64,000 bases of DNA from CAVQGF01 sp045807945 (GTDB lineage Bacteria; Acidobacteriota; Terriglobia; Terriglobales; Acidobacteriaceae), in the NCBI GenBank assembly GCA_045807945.1, contig JBJMGI010000097.1, forward strand, positions 1 to 64,000, written 5' to 3'. The translations under genes were made by a program, and so were the position numbers. The notes below the pieces were generated by a model. That model searched no databases. It saw nothing but the letters and a program-made list of their open reading frames with translations, and had not been told where the DNA came from. Positions 17,099 to 26,331 of this stretch are shown piece by piece. Within the stretch, counting starts at the first letter, position 1; each line of letters starts with the position of its first letter.

Positions 17099-19984
17099 AT
17101 GGACTCGCGCAAACCAGTCTCTTTCGGCGTGACTGCGAACGACGCTACTCCAGTGAGCGGTCCGGGAAGAACTGCGTCCGGGGTCGCACCCGCGCTCGGA
17201 GCGGGCAATGCCGCCGCCATCCTCGAAGTTGGCACCGTCCTCGGCGGGCGATTCGAGATTTTGCAGATGCTCGGCATCGGCGGTATGGGCGCGGTCTACA
17301 AAGCCCACGACCGGGATATCGAGCGCATCATCGTTTTGAAATGTATCCGCCCGGATCTCGCCGCACATGCTGAGATCATTCAACGTTTCAAGCAAGAGAT
17401 GTTGCTCGCCCGCCAGGTCGCGCACAAAAACGTGATCCGGATTTTCGATGTCCGCGAGTCCGCTGGGCTGAAGTTCATCACCATGGAGTATGTGGTAGGC
17501 AAGGACCTCGGGCACTTGCTGGTCGAACGCCAGAAACTCCCGCCGAGTGAAGCATTAGAGATCATGCAGCAGGTGTGCGCGGGTTTGGCGGCAGCTCATG
17601 CTGAAGGCGTGCTGCATCGTGACCTGAAACCCAGCAACATCATGCTCGATGAACGCGGTCGCGTCGTAGTGATGGACTTCGGCCTGGCGCGCACCGTTAA
17701 GGGCGATGGTATGACGGGCTCGGGTGTGATGCTCGGAACGATGGAATATATGTCGCCGGAGCAAGCCAAGGCAGAAGCGCTGGACGCGCGCTCCGATCTG
17801 TTCTCTGTGGGCCTAATTTTTTACGAACTGCTTACCGGCAAGATGCCATACGAAGCAGGCAGCGCAATGGCGAGCTTGGTGAAACGAACCCAAGAACGCG
17901 CCATCCCGGTTGCCGAGATCGACCCCAACATTCCCGCTTCGCTGAGTGCGATCGTATCCAAATGTCTCGAGCGTGACGCGGCCGATCGCTACCAAAACAT
18001 GCAGGAGCTGATCCTTGATCTGGATGCGGTGCAGGGAAAGCGTCCTTCTTCGGTCTTTCCTGCGACCGCCGCTCTGAAGCCCGCCAAGCCATTCGGCTGG
18101 ATCGCCGCTGTCGCCGTGCTGTTGGTTGCGGTGATCGTCGGTGGCGTCTTTTTGCTCCGCTCCCGCTCAACGGCCCACCCCCCCGCGAAGACGGTTACGT
18201 TGTTGGTTGCAGATTTCGACAACGGCACGGCTGATCCGGTTTTCGATGGGTCGCTGGAGTCGGGTTTCGCCCTCGGGATCGAGGGCGCCTCCTTTATCAA
18301 CTCTTATAACCGCGGCCAGGCTCGCAAGACGATCGCTCAACTCAAGCCAGGTGCTACCACCTTAAGCGAATCGGATGCTCGTCTGGTAGCGGTGCGTGAA
18401 GGTATTGATGTTGTAGTCAGCGGATCAGTCCAGAAAGACGGCGACGGTTACCGCATCGCCTGCAAGGCTATAGACGCCGCGACCGGGAAGGTGATCGGCA
18501 CCGCCGAATCGAAGGCAAGCAGCAAGTCGGCGGTGTTGCAAGCTATGGGATCGCTGGCCGGCAGCATGCGTAGCGAGCTTGGCGATACCACACCGGAATC
18601 GACGAAACTGGCACAGGCGGAAACGTACACCACCAATTCGCTTGAGGCTCTGCACGATTATGCAGTCGCCCAAGATCAGCGCTCCTCAGGTAAAGGCGAC
18701 CAGGCGATCCAATCTTTCCTCCAGGCCACCAATAAGGACGCGAATTTCGGAAGTGCTTACGCTGGTCTTGCGGCTATGTACGCCAATCAAGGTCAGCGTG
18801 AAGAGGCCACCAAATACTACAAGCTTGCCTTGGAACACCTGGACCGCATGACGGACCGCGAGAAATATCGCACTCGCGGCGGATACTATCTTGCGACCAT
18901 GGACCCGCAGAAAGCTGTCGACGAGTTCAGCACCTTGGTGCAACTTTATCCCGCCGACAGTATGGGCTACAGCTCACTCGGCTTTGCCTACTATCTCCGT
19001 CACGACATGCAGAAAGCGCTCGAAGAAGGTCGCAAAGCGCTGGAGACGTATCCCAAGAACGTTCCTTACAGAAATAACGTGGCTTTGTACGCCGTCTACG
19101 CCGGCGATTTCAACGTTGGCGAGCAAGAAGGCAACAAAGCCTTGGCGATGAACCCTGCATATCTCAAGGCGTATATATCCGTCGCACTCTCGCAGATCGG
19201 CTTAGGGCGGCCTGACGAGGCGGCGGAGACCTACAGAAAGCTTCAGAAAGTCAGCGCACTCGGATCTTCTTTCGGCACCAACGGGCTCGCTGACCTCGCT
19301 CTCTATCAGAGCTCTCCCGCTGTGGCCGCTGATCTTTTGCGGAAAGGGATCGATGAGGATCTCGCAGCCAAGAACAATGCTGCTGCCGCAAAAAAATCCG
19401 TCGCAATGGCCGAAGCTCTGCTGATGCAAGGCCAGAAGGCTCAGAGCATGGCTGCTCTTGATCGTGCTGTTTCTATGAGCAGAAGCGATGTTCTCTTTTC
19501 CGCTGCCCGCGTGTATGCGGAAGCGGGTGAAGATAAGAAAGCGCTAGCCCTTGCTGAGTCTTTGGCAAAGGAGCTGGAGCCGCTGCCGCAGGCCTACGCC
19601 AAGCTGATTGCGGGTGCGATTGACCTGAAACATTCGCGAACGAAGGAAGCCATCAAGGAATTCCAGGATGCGAAAGAGATTTCCAACACCTGGATGGGAC
19701 ACTTTGAATTGGCTCAGGCCTACATCCAAGCCGAGGCTTTCCCACAAGCCGATTCCGAGTTGGCCGAATGCCTTAAACGTCGAGGAGAAGCAACCGACGT
19801 CTACTCCGACGAGGTGCAGACCTTCCACTTCTTCCCGGCGGTGTATTACTACATGGGCCGGGTGCAGCAAGGGTTGAAGAGCGCAAGCGCCGGCGATTCC
19901 TATCGCAACTTCTTACAACTTAAGGGCAAGGACGGCGACGATACTCTCGTCAAAGATGCGCGCGAACGTCTCGCAAAGTTGTAA
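17099..19984 (+). CDS. PknB-type Ser/Thr protein kinase with C-terminal TPR sensor
   Basis: Single-pass membrane kinase of 961 residues. ATG 17099 is preceded by GAAGGG. The kinase domain (about 52-310) has the glycine loop G-I-G-G-M-G-A-V-Y-K, Lys81 in I-V-L-K, H-R-D-L-K-P-S-N at 173-180, D-F-G at 193-195 and S-P-E-Q at 219-222, so it should be active. A membrane helix is at about 333-353. Outside it lies a domain resembling periplasmic guanylate-cyclase-associated TolB-like regions (V-T-L-L-V-A-D-F-D-N-G-T, then V-D-V-V-V-S-G-S-V-Q), then about 400 residues of TPR-like helical repeats. The architecture is common in Acidobacteria; ligands are unknown. Confidence 0.94.
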   Translation: MDSRKPVSFGVTANDATPVSGPGRTASGVAPALGAGNAAAILEVGTVLGGRFEILQMLGIGGMGAVYKAHDRDIERIIVLKCIRPDLAAHAEIIQRFKQEMLLARQVAHKNVIRIFDVRESAGLKFITMEYVVGKDLGHLLVERQKLPPSEALEIMQQVCAGLAAAHAEGVLHRDLKPSNIMLDERGRVVVMDFGLARTVKGDGMTGSGVMLGTMEYMSPEQAKAEALDARSDLFSVGLIFYELLTGKMPYEAGSAMASLVKRTQERAIPVAEIDPNIPASLSAIVSKCLERDAADRYQNMQELILDLDAVQGKRPSSVFPATAALKPAKPFGWIAAVAVLLVAVIVGGVFLLRSRSTAHPPAKTVTLLVADFDNGTADPVFDGSLESGFALGIEGASFINSYNRGQARKTIAQLKPGATTLSESDARLVAVREGIDVVVSGSVQKDGDGYRIACKAIDAATGKVIGTAESKASSKSAVLQAMGSLAGSMRSELGDTTPESTKLAQAETYTTNSLEALHDYAVAQDQRSSGKGDQAIQSFLQATNKDANFGSAYAGLAAMYANQGQREEATKYYKLALEHLDRMTDREKYRTRGGYYLATMDPQKAVDEFSTLVQLYPADSMGYSSLGFAYYLRHDMQKALEEGRKALETYPKNVPYRNNVALYAVYAGDFNVGEQEGNKALAMNPAYLKAYISVALSQIGLGRPDEAAETYRKLQKVSALGSSFGTNGLADLALYQSSPAVAADLLRKGIDEDLAAKNNAAAAKKSVAMAEALLMQGQKAQSMAALDRAVSMSRSDVLFSAARVYAEAGEDKKALALAESLAKELEPLPQAYAKLIAGAIDLKHSRTKEAIKEFQDAKEISNTWMGHFELAQAYIQAEAFPQADSELAECLKRRGEATDVYSDEVQTFHFFPAVYYYMGRVQQGLKSASAGDSYRNFLQLKGKDGDDTLVKDARERLAKL

Positions 19985-20002
19985 TCGTCACTCCTCATCT
20001 TC

Positions 20003-23000
20003 TTAATTCAGGTTGATGATCGTGGCGTGTGAGGTCCCGTCCGTGAGTCCCAAAACAAGGTTGTAGCACCCAGGGTCTAACGTAGACTGCCACGTAAATA
20101 CGTACGTGCTCGAAGGCTTATCGAACGTGTACGTATTTCCGGCTGCGGCCGTGCCGCCAGAGAACAAAGTAGTGCTTGCAGCTCCATCAGGCGGCGCTCC
20201 CGTGCACGCAGAGTTGGCAATCACCTGGATCGACTGAAGGATCCCATGAAGGTTCGATGTTATTAGTTTTCCCCCTCCATCGTTGAATCGCCACTTCACC
20301 GGGATCGGGCTCGCCATGGATATCGTTCCGGAATCGCTGGGCTCACTGGCGGATCCGGCTACTGCCAACGGCGAGAGAAATCCGTCGAATGACGGAATGA
20401 CCAGGTGCACGATCGTCGCGTAAGCGCTGCCGTCCACGTTGTTGACGACGATGTTGTAGCAACCTTCTCCAGACAAGCTGCTTGTATCCCACGTGAGCTG
20501 ATACGTGCCATCGGGTTGGAAGGTCATGGTATTCGAACCGACAGGCGCCCCGTTCGCGAACAGACTGATCGGAACGGTGTCGGTGGAAGGAGCTCCCGCA
20601 CAAGCGGCATTGAGGAAAGCCTGCACGGAACTTATCGTCGCAGTCTGGTCGGTCACGACAACGTTCCCGCTTCCATCAACAAACTGCCACGGTATGCGTA
20701 AGCCACCGCCTAAAGCGAAGCTGCCGGAATCGGTCGGCTTCGACGCGGGCCCCGCCACTTGCAACGGTGCGTTGAACCCCTTGAACGGCAGGTGAACGAT
20801 GGTGGAGTACGAATTGCCATCGGTCGTCGCGATTACCAGGTTGTAACAACCCCCAGAAATCAGCGTGCTGGTGTCCCAGCCGAATTCATACGTTCCATCG
20901 GTCTGGAAAGCCATGGTGTTCGGGGCGACCGGTGCACCATTCGCGAAGAGGCTGATGGCTGTCGCGTCAGCAGCAGCAGCGCCTGTACACGTTGGATTCA
21001 GGACCGCTTTGATCGAACTGATGCTCGTAGTCTGATCGGTTGTGACGGTTGCGCCGCTGCCATCTTCGAACTGCCAGCGCACGGGGATCGTGCTTGCAAC
21101 AGCGAAGCTGCCCGAATCGCTAGGCGTTGCCGTGGTTCCAGCTACTTTCAAGGGCGCCTGGAATCCATTGAACGTCAGGTGAAGGATGGTGGAATACGAG
21201 TGGCCGTCCGCGAGAGTGAGCACCAGGTTGTAACATCCGCCGGATGCAAGCGTGCTGGTATCCCAAGTGAACGCGAAACGATTGTTCGTGCCTTCGTAAG
21301 CGAAAGCATCTTCCGTCCGCAGTGCGAGTCCATCCTTGATTAGTGCTACGGAAGCAGCACCGTCTGCCGCCGCCCCAGCACAGTTCGGATTGAGCAGTGC
21401 TTGCAGTGAGCTGTTCGCCAGGACTTGTGAGATGAAGTTCCCGCCGAAATCACTGAGCTGCCAGCGCACCGGCACCTTGCTTCCCACTGCAAAGCCTCCT
21501 GAGTCACTTGGTGCCGCTAACGTTCCCGCGCCAGCAAGCGGAGCTGCGAAGCCGGTGAAGTTGTAGCGGACGGAGTAACTCGTTGTCGCCAGTGCGGAGT
21601 TCGCGGCTTTGTCCGTTGGGGTCAACGAGAAGGCGAACGGCCCTACGGCTCCGGTTGCAATATTCGCGCCCAATGGGACCGTCCCGGTGCACGCAAAGAT
21701 TCCCGAAAGAGTATCTCCGCAGGTGTAGTTGGCCGGCACTGGTTGGTTGACTACGTATGCGGCTCCATTCGGAGGCGTGATGATCGCGGCCGAGGGCTGC
21801 GTGAAGTCAATGTTGATGCCGGTTGTCGAAGTATTGGAGCTATTTCCTGCAACGTCGGTACACGTTCCATTCGCAGATTGGTTCGCGCCTTCGTTCGGCA
21901 GAGTTACGGGTGCGGTGAGCGCACCTACACCCGAGGCGATCGCCGCAGGATTATCCACGCACGAGAACGTGACCTTTACAGGGGTATTGTTCCATCCATT
22001 GCCGTTCGGTCCCGGCGCCGCTGCTGCCGAAATAACAGGGGGCGTCTTGTCGATGTTCACGCCCGGCGACGTAGTGAAGGTCACCACGTTTCCTGCTTTG
22101 TCGGTGACCGTGGCGGACGTCGACAGATTCTTACCTTCAGTGCCGATGACCAGCGCACTGGCTGGCACACTGGAGGCAACACCAGAGAGATTGTCGTTGG
22201 TCGTGTAGCTGTAGGAAACGTTGGTGTTGTTCCAACCCGCACCATTTGGAGCAGGCGATACATCCGCAAATGCGAGGGTCGGAGGAGTCGTGTCCACGGT
22301 CAGCTGGTTCGACCCGACCGAGGCCGCGTTAGCTATTACGATTGCGGCACTGTTGGCGTACTTTCCCGATGCGGTGGCTGAGAACGTGACAAATCCATTC
22401 CCCGACACGTTGGTGCAGTTGTAGTCGAATTCCTGGGTGGAGTTACTGAGCACCAACGCGCTTAATGGAGTGGCAGCAGTGCAAGTCACGCTCGGGGTCG
22501 GTCCGGCCGGACTTCCTGCCGCGACCGGCGTGATAACGAGCGGCGAGGCGCTTACAGCCGAGGCGTTCGCCGGCCCTTCATTCGATACCACCACTCGGAC
22601 GGTTGCTGAATCGCCGCCCTTAAGGTAGATCGAATGCGTATTCGTGTTGTCGGCGGTCACGCTCGCGATCGTGAATCTATTGACGTCGAGCTCGAGAGCT
22701 TGGAAATCGGTATTGGTCTGGTTGTTTGGCAAACCCGTGGCTGAATCCTTAACTTGTGCTGTAAACGCATATGGAGACGGCGGAGCTGTTACCGACCCCG
22801 AGATCTCGGCTGTGAGTGGGTTAAGCGTGAGCTGCGCAGGTAAGCTACCTGTTTCAGTCCAAGTCTTTGCTCCGACTCCTCCCACCGATTGCAGCGTGGT
22901 GGTATAGGGTGAGCCGACCACGGCCACTGGCAATACAACGGTGATGATCGCCAGCGATGCCGCCGCATTGTTCTGCCCAGTGTTCGCGCCGCCTGCTACT

Positions 23001-26000
23001 GCAATCGTCTTGATGGGCGTACCAGGATCGTTTCCCGTCACCAAAGGCCCGAAGACCCGTAGCGTAACTCTTCCGCCCTCGCCTGGAGCCAGAGAAACGG
23101 TCGCGTTCGCCGGATCACTACTGTTGTCCGGATTGCCCGCGTCTCCTTGGGTTGTGAAGACTGGGTTTGGAATATTTGAGATTGGAATGTTCTGAACTTC
23201 TACCGTCAAGCTGCAAGCATTGGCGATCGGAGTGGGATAAGTCTTGCGCGCAACCAGTTGGCACTTGGAACAAGAAGCCGGACAGCCGTTCCCGCCAGGA
23301 CAGCCGGCGGGACAGCACTGCAGCCCAAGCTGCTTGGCGAACTGTTTGGCGTTGTACGTCGAGCTCGTGTTGCCCTTGTTCGTGACCTTGTATGTGAAGT
23401 CGGTTATCCCACCATCGTTCAGGTTCGTGATGTCGGGATTCGTAATGTCAGGATTGGTGATGTCCGGGTTGGTGATGTCCGGGTTCGTAATGTCCGGATT
23501 GGTGATGTCCGGGTTTGTTACGACCATGCTGGTGATGTCCGGGTTGGTGATATCGGGATTCGTGATGTCGGGGTTAGTGATGTCCGGGTTGGTGATATCC
23601 GGATTTGTGATATCGGGATTCGTAATATCCGGGTTCGTGACCGTCGGATCGTAAACCTCGGCATTCGTGATGTCCGGGTTCGTGCTGTAGGGAGTAGTGA
23701 TATCAGGATTGGTGGAGTCGAAAGTGACGATGTCCGGGTTCGTCGACTTAGGATTCGTGGGATCAGGATTGATCAGCGCCGTGCTTTGCAGGCCACCCGT
23801 TTTCGGCGCGCCGCCGATCCCCAGGATCTCAGCCACGGTCACACTGACGGTTGGATTGGCGCTGGAGGAGGTTACAAAAACAGTGCGCGATATCGTGGTT
23901 TTCGGAAGTATGGTCACGTCCAGAGTGGGGACGGAAAGTCTTTGATCGAAGGATGCGATTGTACCGACGGGCGGAGCGTTGATGGTGAGCCGGTAGAACG
24001 CCTTCTGGCCGGTAGTGTTGGTCGCAAAGACAGAGAATGCCCGCTGGATCGGTGCATTCGAAGCGTTTAGCAGGGATTTGGAGTTTTCCTTGAAGCCGAC
24101 CAGCAGTCCCTGAGTGATTCTTGCCGTGTAAACATTTTGATTGCGTGAGCCGGTCTGACCGACCGCGCATTGAGGCTTGGTTTGTGTCGGATCGTAACCG
24201 CTGGCGCCGCCCGTTGATGCGACTGGCGTATAAAGCGACCAATTTTGCGTGCAAACTTGCGGATTACCCGTGCAGGTTACCGGTGGCGGCCGCACATCAC
24301 GGTTGTCTGTCCACGTGGTGTGGAATACCGCGGCGTTGGAAGCCTGATTATTAAACGTCCACGTGTTATTCGGGCCCGGCACCATGGTCAAAGCAGCCAC
24401 ATCGATGTAGTCGCCGATAAAAGAGCGCGTGCCGTGCACAAACATCGGAAAGTTAGGCGGATTGAATTGCATCTGCTCGATGGTGGTGCTTCCCGGGCGA
24501 CTGCCGTACTTGTATTGCGAAATGCGGAATGACGGGAATGCCAACGGAGGATTCTGAGCGGCGTTGTATTTCGCGGGATCAACCAGCGCTCCACGCACGT
24601 CGATGGTGTGCCGGATCTTTGCGCCTGCATCGGAGATCGAAGGCCCAAACAACTTCGCCAAGTTACCTAAGGCTAGATCGCTGCCTGCGACCGGAACTCT
24701 CACTTCAACCAAGTCAGAGATTTTGCTGCACGGCGGGGCAGGACATTGCAACCGGCCTGACGTGTTGTCGTCGCGGTTGTCATAAAAGCTGAGAAAAACT
24801 TTTCCATACGCGTACGCCAAGGCTGGCATGAACTGGTGCCCGGGAGCGCTGGCATTAGTATCGGCAACGAACGGAGTGCTCCAGGCCTTGATCCCGTTGG
24901 TCTGGGTTGTCATCATGATCCGCGAAGTTCCGAGCGGCCCTTTGTTCCTTTGCGAGAACGCCAGCCATACTCGTCCTGAACCATCCACCGTCAGCGCGGG
25001 CAAATCGTTCTCACGGAAGCTGCCTCCGGATCCAGCTTGATCGAAACCTGCGTTCATTGGAAACGTGTAGGCAGTTGCGATGGAGAAGGTGTTACCTCCG
25101 TCGCTCGATGCAGCGATCTGTATTGAATCGGGTTGGTTGCCGCTCGCCAGTTGCCGCCATGCCACGTAGACGATTCCACTCGCAGGATCGATGGCTGCTA
25201 CTGTCCCCTGATTCAATTTCAAGGCCTGACTCAGCTTGATGGGCTTGGCCCATGTCCGGCCGCAATCCGCCGAGTAAACCTCCTTGATCGTTGAGCTGGG
25301 ATTTTGGCTGGAGCCGCTGAAGACGGTATAGAAAACGTAGGCCTTGCCGCTGGTGAAGTTCTTTCCCCCGATACTGCAATTCGCGACACCTACTTTGGTG
25401 CCAGGCCGAGGAACGTCAACAGCGATCCAGGGCTTATCAATGAATTGCCCGCTCGTACCCGTATCAATCAAGGTCGTGTTCAGATACGTTACGGGAGTTC
25501 CGTTTCCTTTATTGTTCTGGTCCTGGAAAGTCGAAACGAATACGCCGCTAGGCGCATTGTTGCCGCGGTTAAACACCAGTCCGGAATAGTAGAAGAGCCC
25601 GTGTGTGCCCGCGCGGACTGTGGGATCAGTGGCCACGGAGAACGCATGCAGCGGCGAAGCTAGCCCAACAGCAGTTTGGTCCTGTGGATAGCCCGGCAGA
25701 AGCGTGCTGTTCCAAGTTTGCCCTCCGTCGAGGCTGGAAAACACACCCATCCATGCGTCGCCTGTCTCCACCCCCGAATCCGGAGGGATTGGAATATCGA
25801 CCGAGCGGTAGTCGTTCGCGCCTGCAAATAAGTGCTGCGGGTTTCTGGTCGAGACCGCCATCGAGGGCTCGTTCTGCCGCTGTAGATAGGGATCGCCGCC
25901 CGGAAACTGGGTGCCGGAGACCATATTGATATTTGGCCCGGAAACTTGGGCTAGGGAAGAGACGGCACAGAACAGCACTACGACCAAACGCGGAACGCGC

Positions 26001-26023
26001 TGGCCCACTTGGAAGGGGCGCAT
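20003..26023 (-). CDS. Giant secreted surface protein: BNR/sialidase-like head, NPDIT repeats, PxKF-like repeats
   Basis: About 2006 residues. ATG 26023 is chosen because GAGGTG stands eight bases before it and the next 25 residues are a signal peptide (V-V-V-L-F-C-A-V-S-S-L-A-Q); an upstream open extension to 26155 looks untranslated. Order: a BNR/sialidase-like beta-propeller (about 30-650) with S-x-D-G-G-x-T-W-type boxes such as S-L-D-G-G-Q-T-W-N and S-S-D-G-G-N-T-F; a 115-residue array of five-residue units based on N-P-D-I-T; a Cys-rich knot (C-C-P-A-G-C-P-G-G-N-G-C); Ig-like domains with D-K-T-P-P-V-I; and four tandem repeats of about 130 residues, each with I-P-V-R-W-Q-F and G-C-Y-N-L-V, like PxKF domains. 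No sorting motif is evident. Probably an adhesin or structural surface protein; sialidase activity is not implied. Confidence 0.8.
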   Translation of the reverse strand: MRPFQVGQRVPRLVVVLFCAVSSLAQVSGPNINMVSGTQFPGGDPYLQRQNEPSMAVSTRNPQHLFAGANDYRSVDIPIPPDSGVETGDAWMGVFSSLDGGQTWNSTLLPGYPQDQTAVGLASPLHAFSVATDPTVRAGTHGLFYYSGLVFNRGNNAPSGVFVSTFQDQNNKGNGTPVTYLNTTLIDTGTSGQFIDKPWIAVDVPRPGTKVGVANCSIGGKNFTSGKAYVFYTVFSGSSQNPSSTIKEVYSADCGRTWAKPIKLSQALKLNQGTVAAIDPASGIVYVAWRQLASGNQPDSIQIAASSDGGNTFSIATAYTFPMNAGFDQAGSGGSFRENDLPALTVDGSGRVWLAFSQRNKGPLGTSRIMMTTQTNGIKAWSTPFVADTNASAPGHQFMPALAYAYGKVFLSFYDNRDDNTSGRLQCPAPPCSKISDLVEVRVPVAGSDLALGNLAKLFGPSISDAGAKIRHTIDVRGALVDPAKYNAAQNPPLAFPSFRISQYKYGSRPGSTTIEQMQFNPPNFPMFVHGTRSFIGDYIDVAALTMVPGPNNTWTFNNQASNAAVFHTTWTDNRDVRPPPVTCTGNPQVCTQNWSLYTPVASTGGASGYDPTQTKPQCAVGQTGSRNQNVYTARITQGLLVGFKENSKSLLNASNAPIQRAFSVFATNTTGQKAFYRLTINAPPVGTIASFDQRLSVPTLDVTILPKTTISRTVFVTSSSANPTVSVTVAEILGIGGAPKTGGLQSTALINPDPTNPKSTNPDIVTFDSTNPDITTPYSTNPDITNAEVYDPTVTNPDITNPDITNPDITNPDITNPDITNPDITNPDITSMVVTNPDITNPDITNPDITNPDITNPDITNPDITNLNDGGITDFTYKVTNKGNTSSTYNAKQFAKQLGLQCCPAGCPGGNGCPASCSKCQLVARKTYPTPIANACSLTVEVQNIPISNIPNPVFTTQGDAGNPDNSSDPANATVSLAPGEGGRVTLRVFGPLVTGNDPGTPIKTIAVAGGANTGQNNAAASLAIITVVLPVAVVGSPYTTTLQSVGGVGAKTWTETGSLPAQLTLNPLTAEISGSVTAPPSPYAFTAQVKDSATGLPNNQTNTDFQALELDVNRFTIASVTADNTNTHSIYLKGGDSATVRVVVSNEGPANASAVSASPLVITPVAAGSPAGPTPSVTCTAATPLSALVLSNSTQEFDYNCTNVSGNGFVTFSATASGKYANSAAIVIANAASVGSNQLTVDTTPPTLAFADVSPAPNGAGWNNTNVSYSYTTNDNLSGVASSVPASALVIGTEGKNLSTSATVTDKAGNVVTFTTSPGVNIDKTPPVISAAAAPGPNGNGWNNTPVKVTFSCVDNPAAIASGVGALTAPVTLPNEGANQSANGTCTDVAGNSSNTSTTGINIDFTQPSAAIITPPNGAAYVVNQPVPANYTCGDTLSGIFACTGTVPLGANIATGAVGPFAFSLTPTDKAANSALATTSYSVRYNFTGFAAPLAGAGTLAAPSDSGGFAVGSKVPVRWQLSDFGGNFISQVLANSSLQALLNPNCAGAAADGAASVALIKDGLALRTEDAFAYEGTNNRFAFTWDTSTLASGGCYNLVLTLADGHSYSTILHLTFNGFQAPLKVAGTTATPSDSGSFAVASTIPVRWQFEDGSGATVTTDQTTSISSIKAVLNPTCTGAAAADATAISLFANGAPVAPNTMAFQTDGTYEFGWDTSTLISGGCYNLVIATTDGNSYSTIVHLPFKGFNAPLQVAGPASKPTDSGSFALGGGLRIPWQFVDGSGNVVVTDQTATISSVQAFLNAACAGAPSTDTVPISLFANGAPVGSNTMTFQPDGTYQLTWDTSSLSGEGCYNIVVNNVDGSAYATIVHLVIPSFDGFLSPLAVAGSASEPSDSGTISMASPIPVKWRFNDGGGKLITSNLHGILQSIQVIANSACTGAPPDGAASTTLFSGGTAAAGNTYTFDKPSSTYVFTWQSTLDPGCYNLVLGLTDGTSHATIINLN
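23426..23770 (-). repeat. 23-unit 15-bp tandem repeat coding N-P-D-I-T
   Basis: Unbroken 15-bp periodicity inside the giant surface protein gene. Thirteen units read exactly N-P-D-I-T: six (23426-23515) and seven (23531-23635), separated by one S-M-V-V-T unit. The nine units beyond 23635 are degenerate (e.g. D-P-T-V-T, N-P-K-S-T, T-P-Y-S-T). Units differ at the DNA level mostly by silent changes (GTG/GTA, TCC/TCG/TCA), so the peptide has been conserved while the DNA drifted. Confidence 0.93.
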
Positions 26024-26331
26024 GGATTCACCTCGCACAGTTCTGCGAACGAAGCCCGCAACGGAGAGGGGGTGAACCGAGGGCGAGCTACACTGGGAGT
26101 TTCGGGAGCGTTTGCAGAGCCAAAGGATTGTCTCTGCTGATTTGTGCCTTGTCAACGTGAATTGCTGGTTTTTTAGAGTTTAAATTATCCCGCGACACGC
26201 CAATCCGCGGCTTTTGCGGTTTGGGTGGCGTACTGCCTGCCTACTGCTGCCAGTGCGGGCCGCAAGCTCCCTAAGCCCACCTTTTTCACAATGTGCATCT
26301 CTAAATCCTTGTGTGACTCGGGTTTCGCCCT
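26024..26331. other. Divergent intergenic region
   Basis: About 310 bases between the surface protein and the serine protease, which are divergently transcribed, so it should hold both promoters. I see AT-rich sequence around 26170-26190 (TTTTTTAGAGTTTAAATTAT) but no confident -35/-10 pair, operator or RNA structure. Confidence 0.4.

Noticed and set aside
17813..18170. Long open frames antisense to the Ser/Thr kinase and other large genes
   Set aside because: High-GC coding sequence gives long shadow frames; they lack ribosome sites and family likeness.
23426..23770. CRISPR array
   Set aside because: Units are 15 bp, contiguous with no spacers, and in frame within a long coding sequence.
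23244..24070. Repetitive plus-strand frames across the N-P-D-I-T region (runs of V-M-S-G or V-R-D-V)
   Set aside because: These are the 15-bp repeat read on the other strand; the minus-strand gene explains the sequence.
20003..26023. Active sialidase
   Set aside because: S-x-D-G-G-x-T-W boxes mark a beta-propeller, but I could not find the Arg triad and Tyr/Glu pair needed for sialidase activity.
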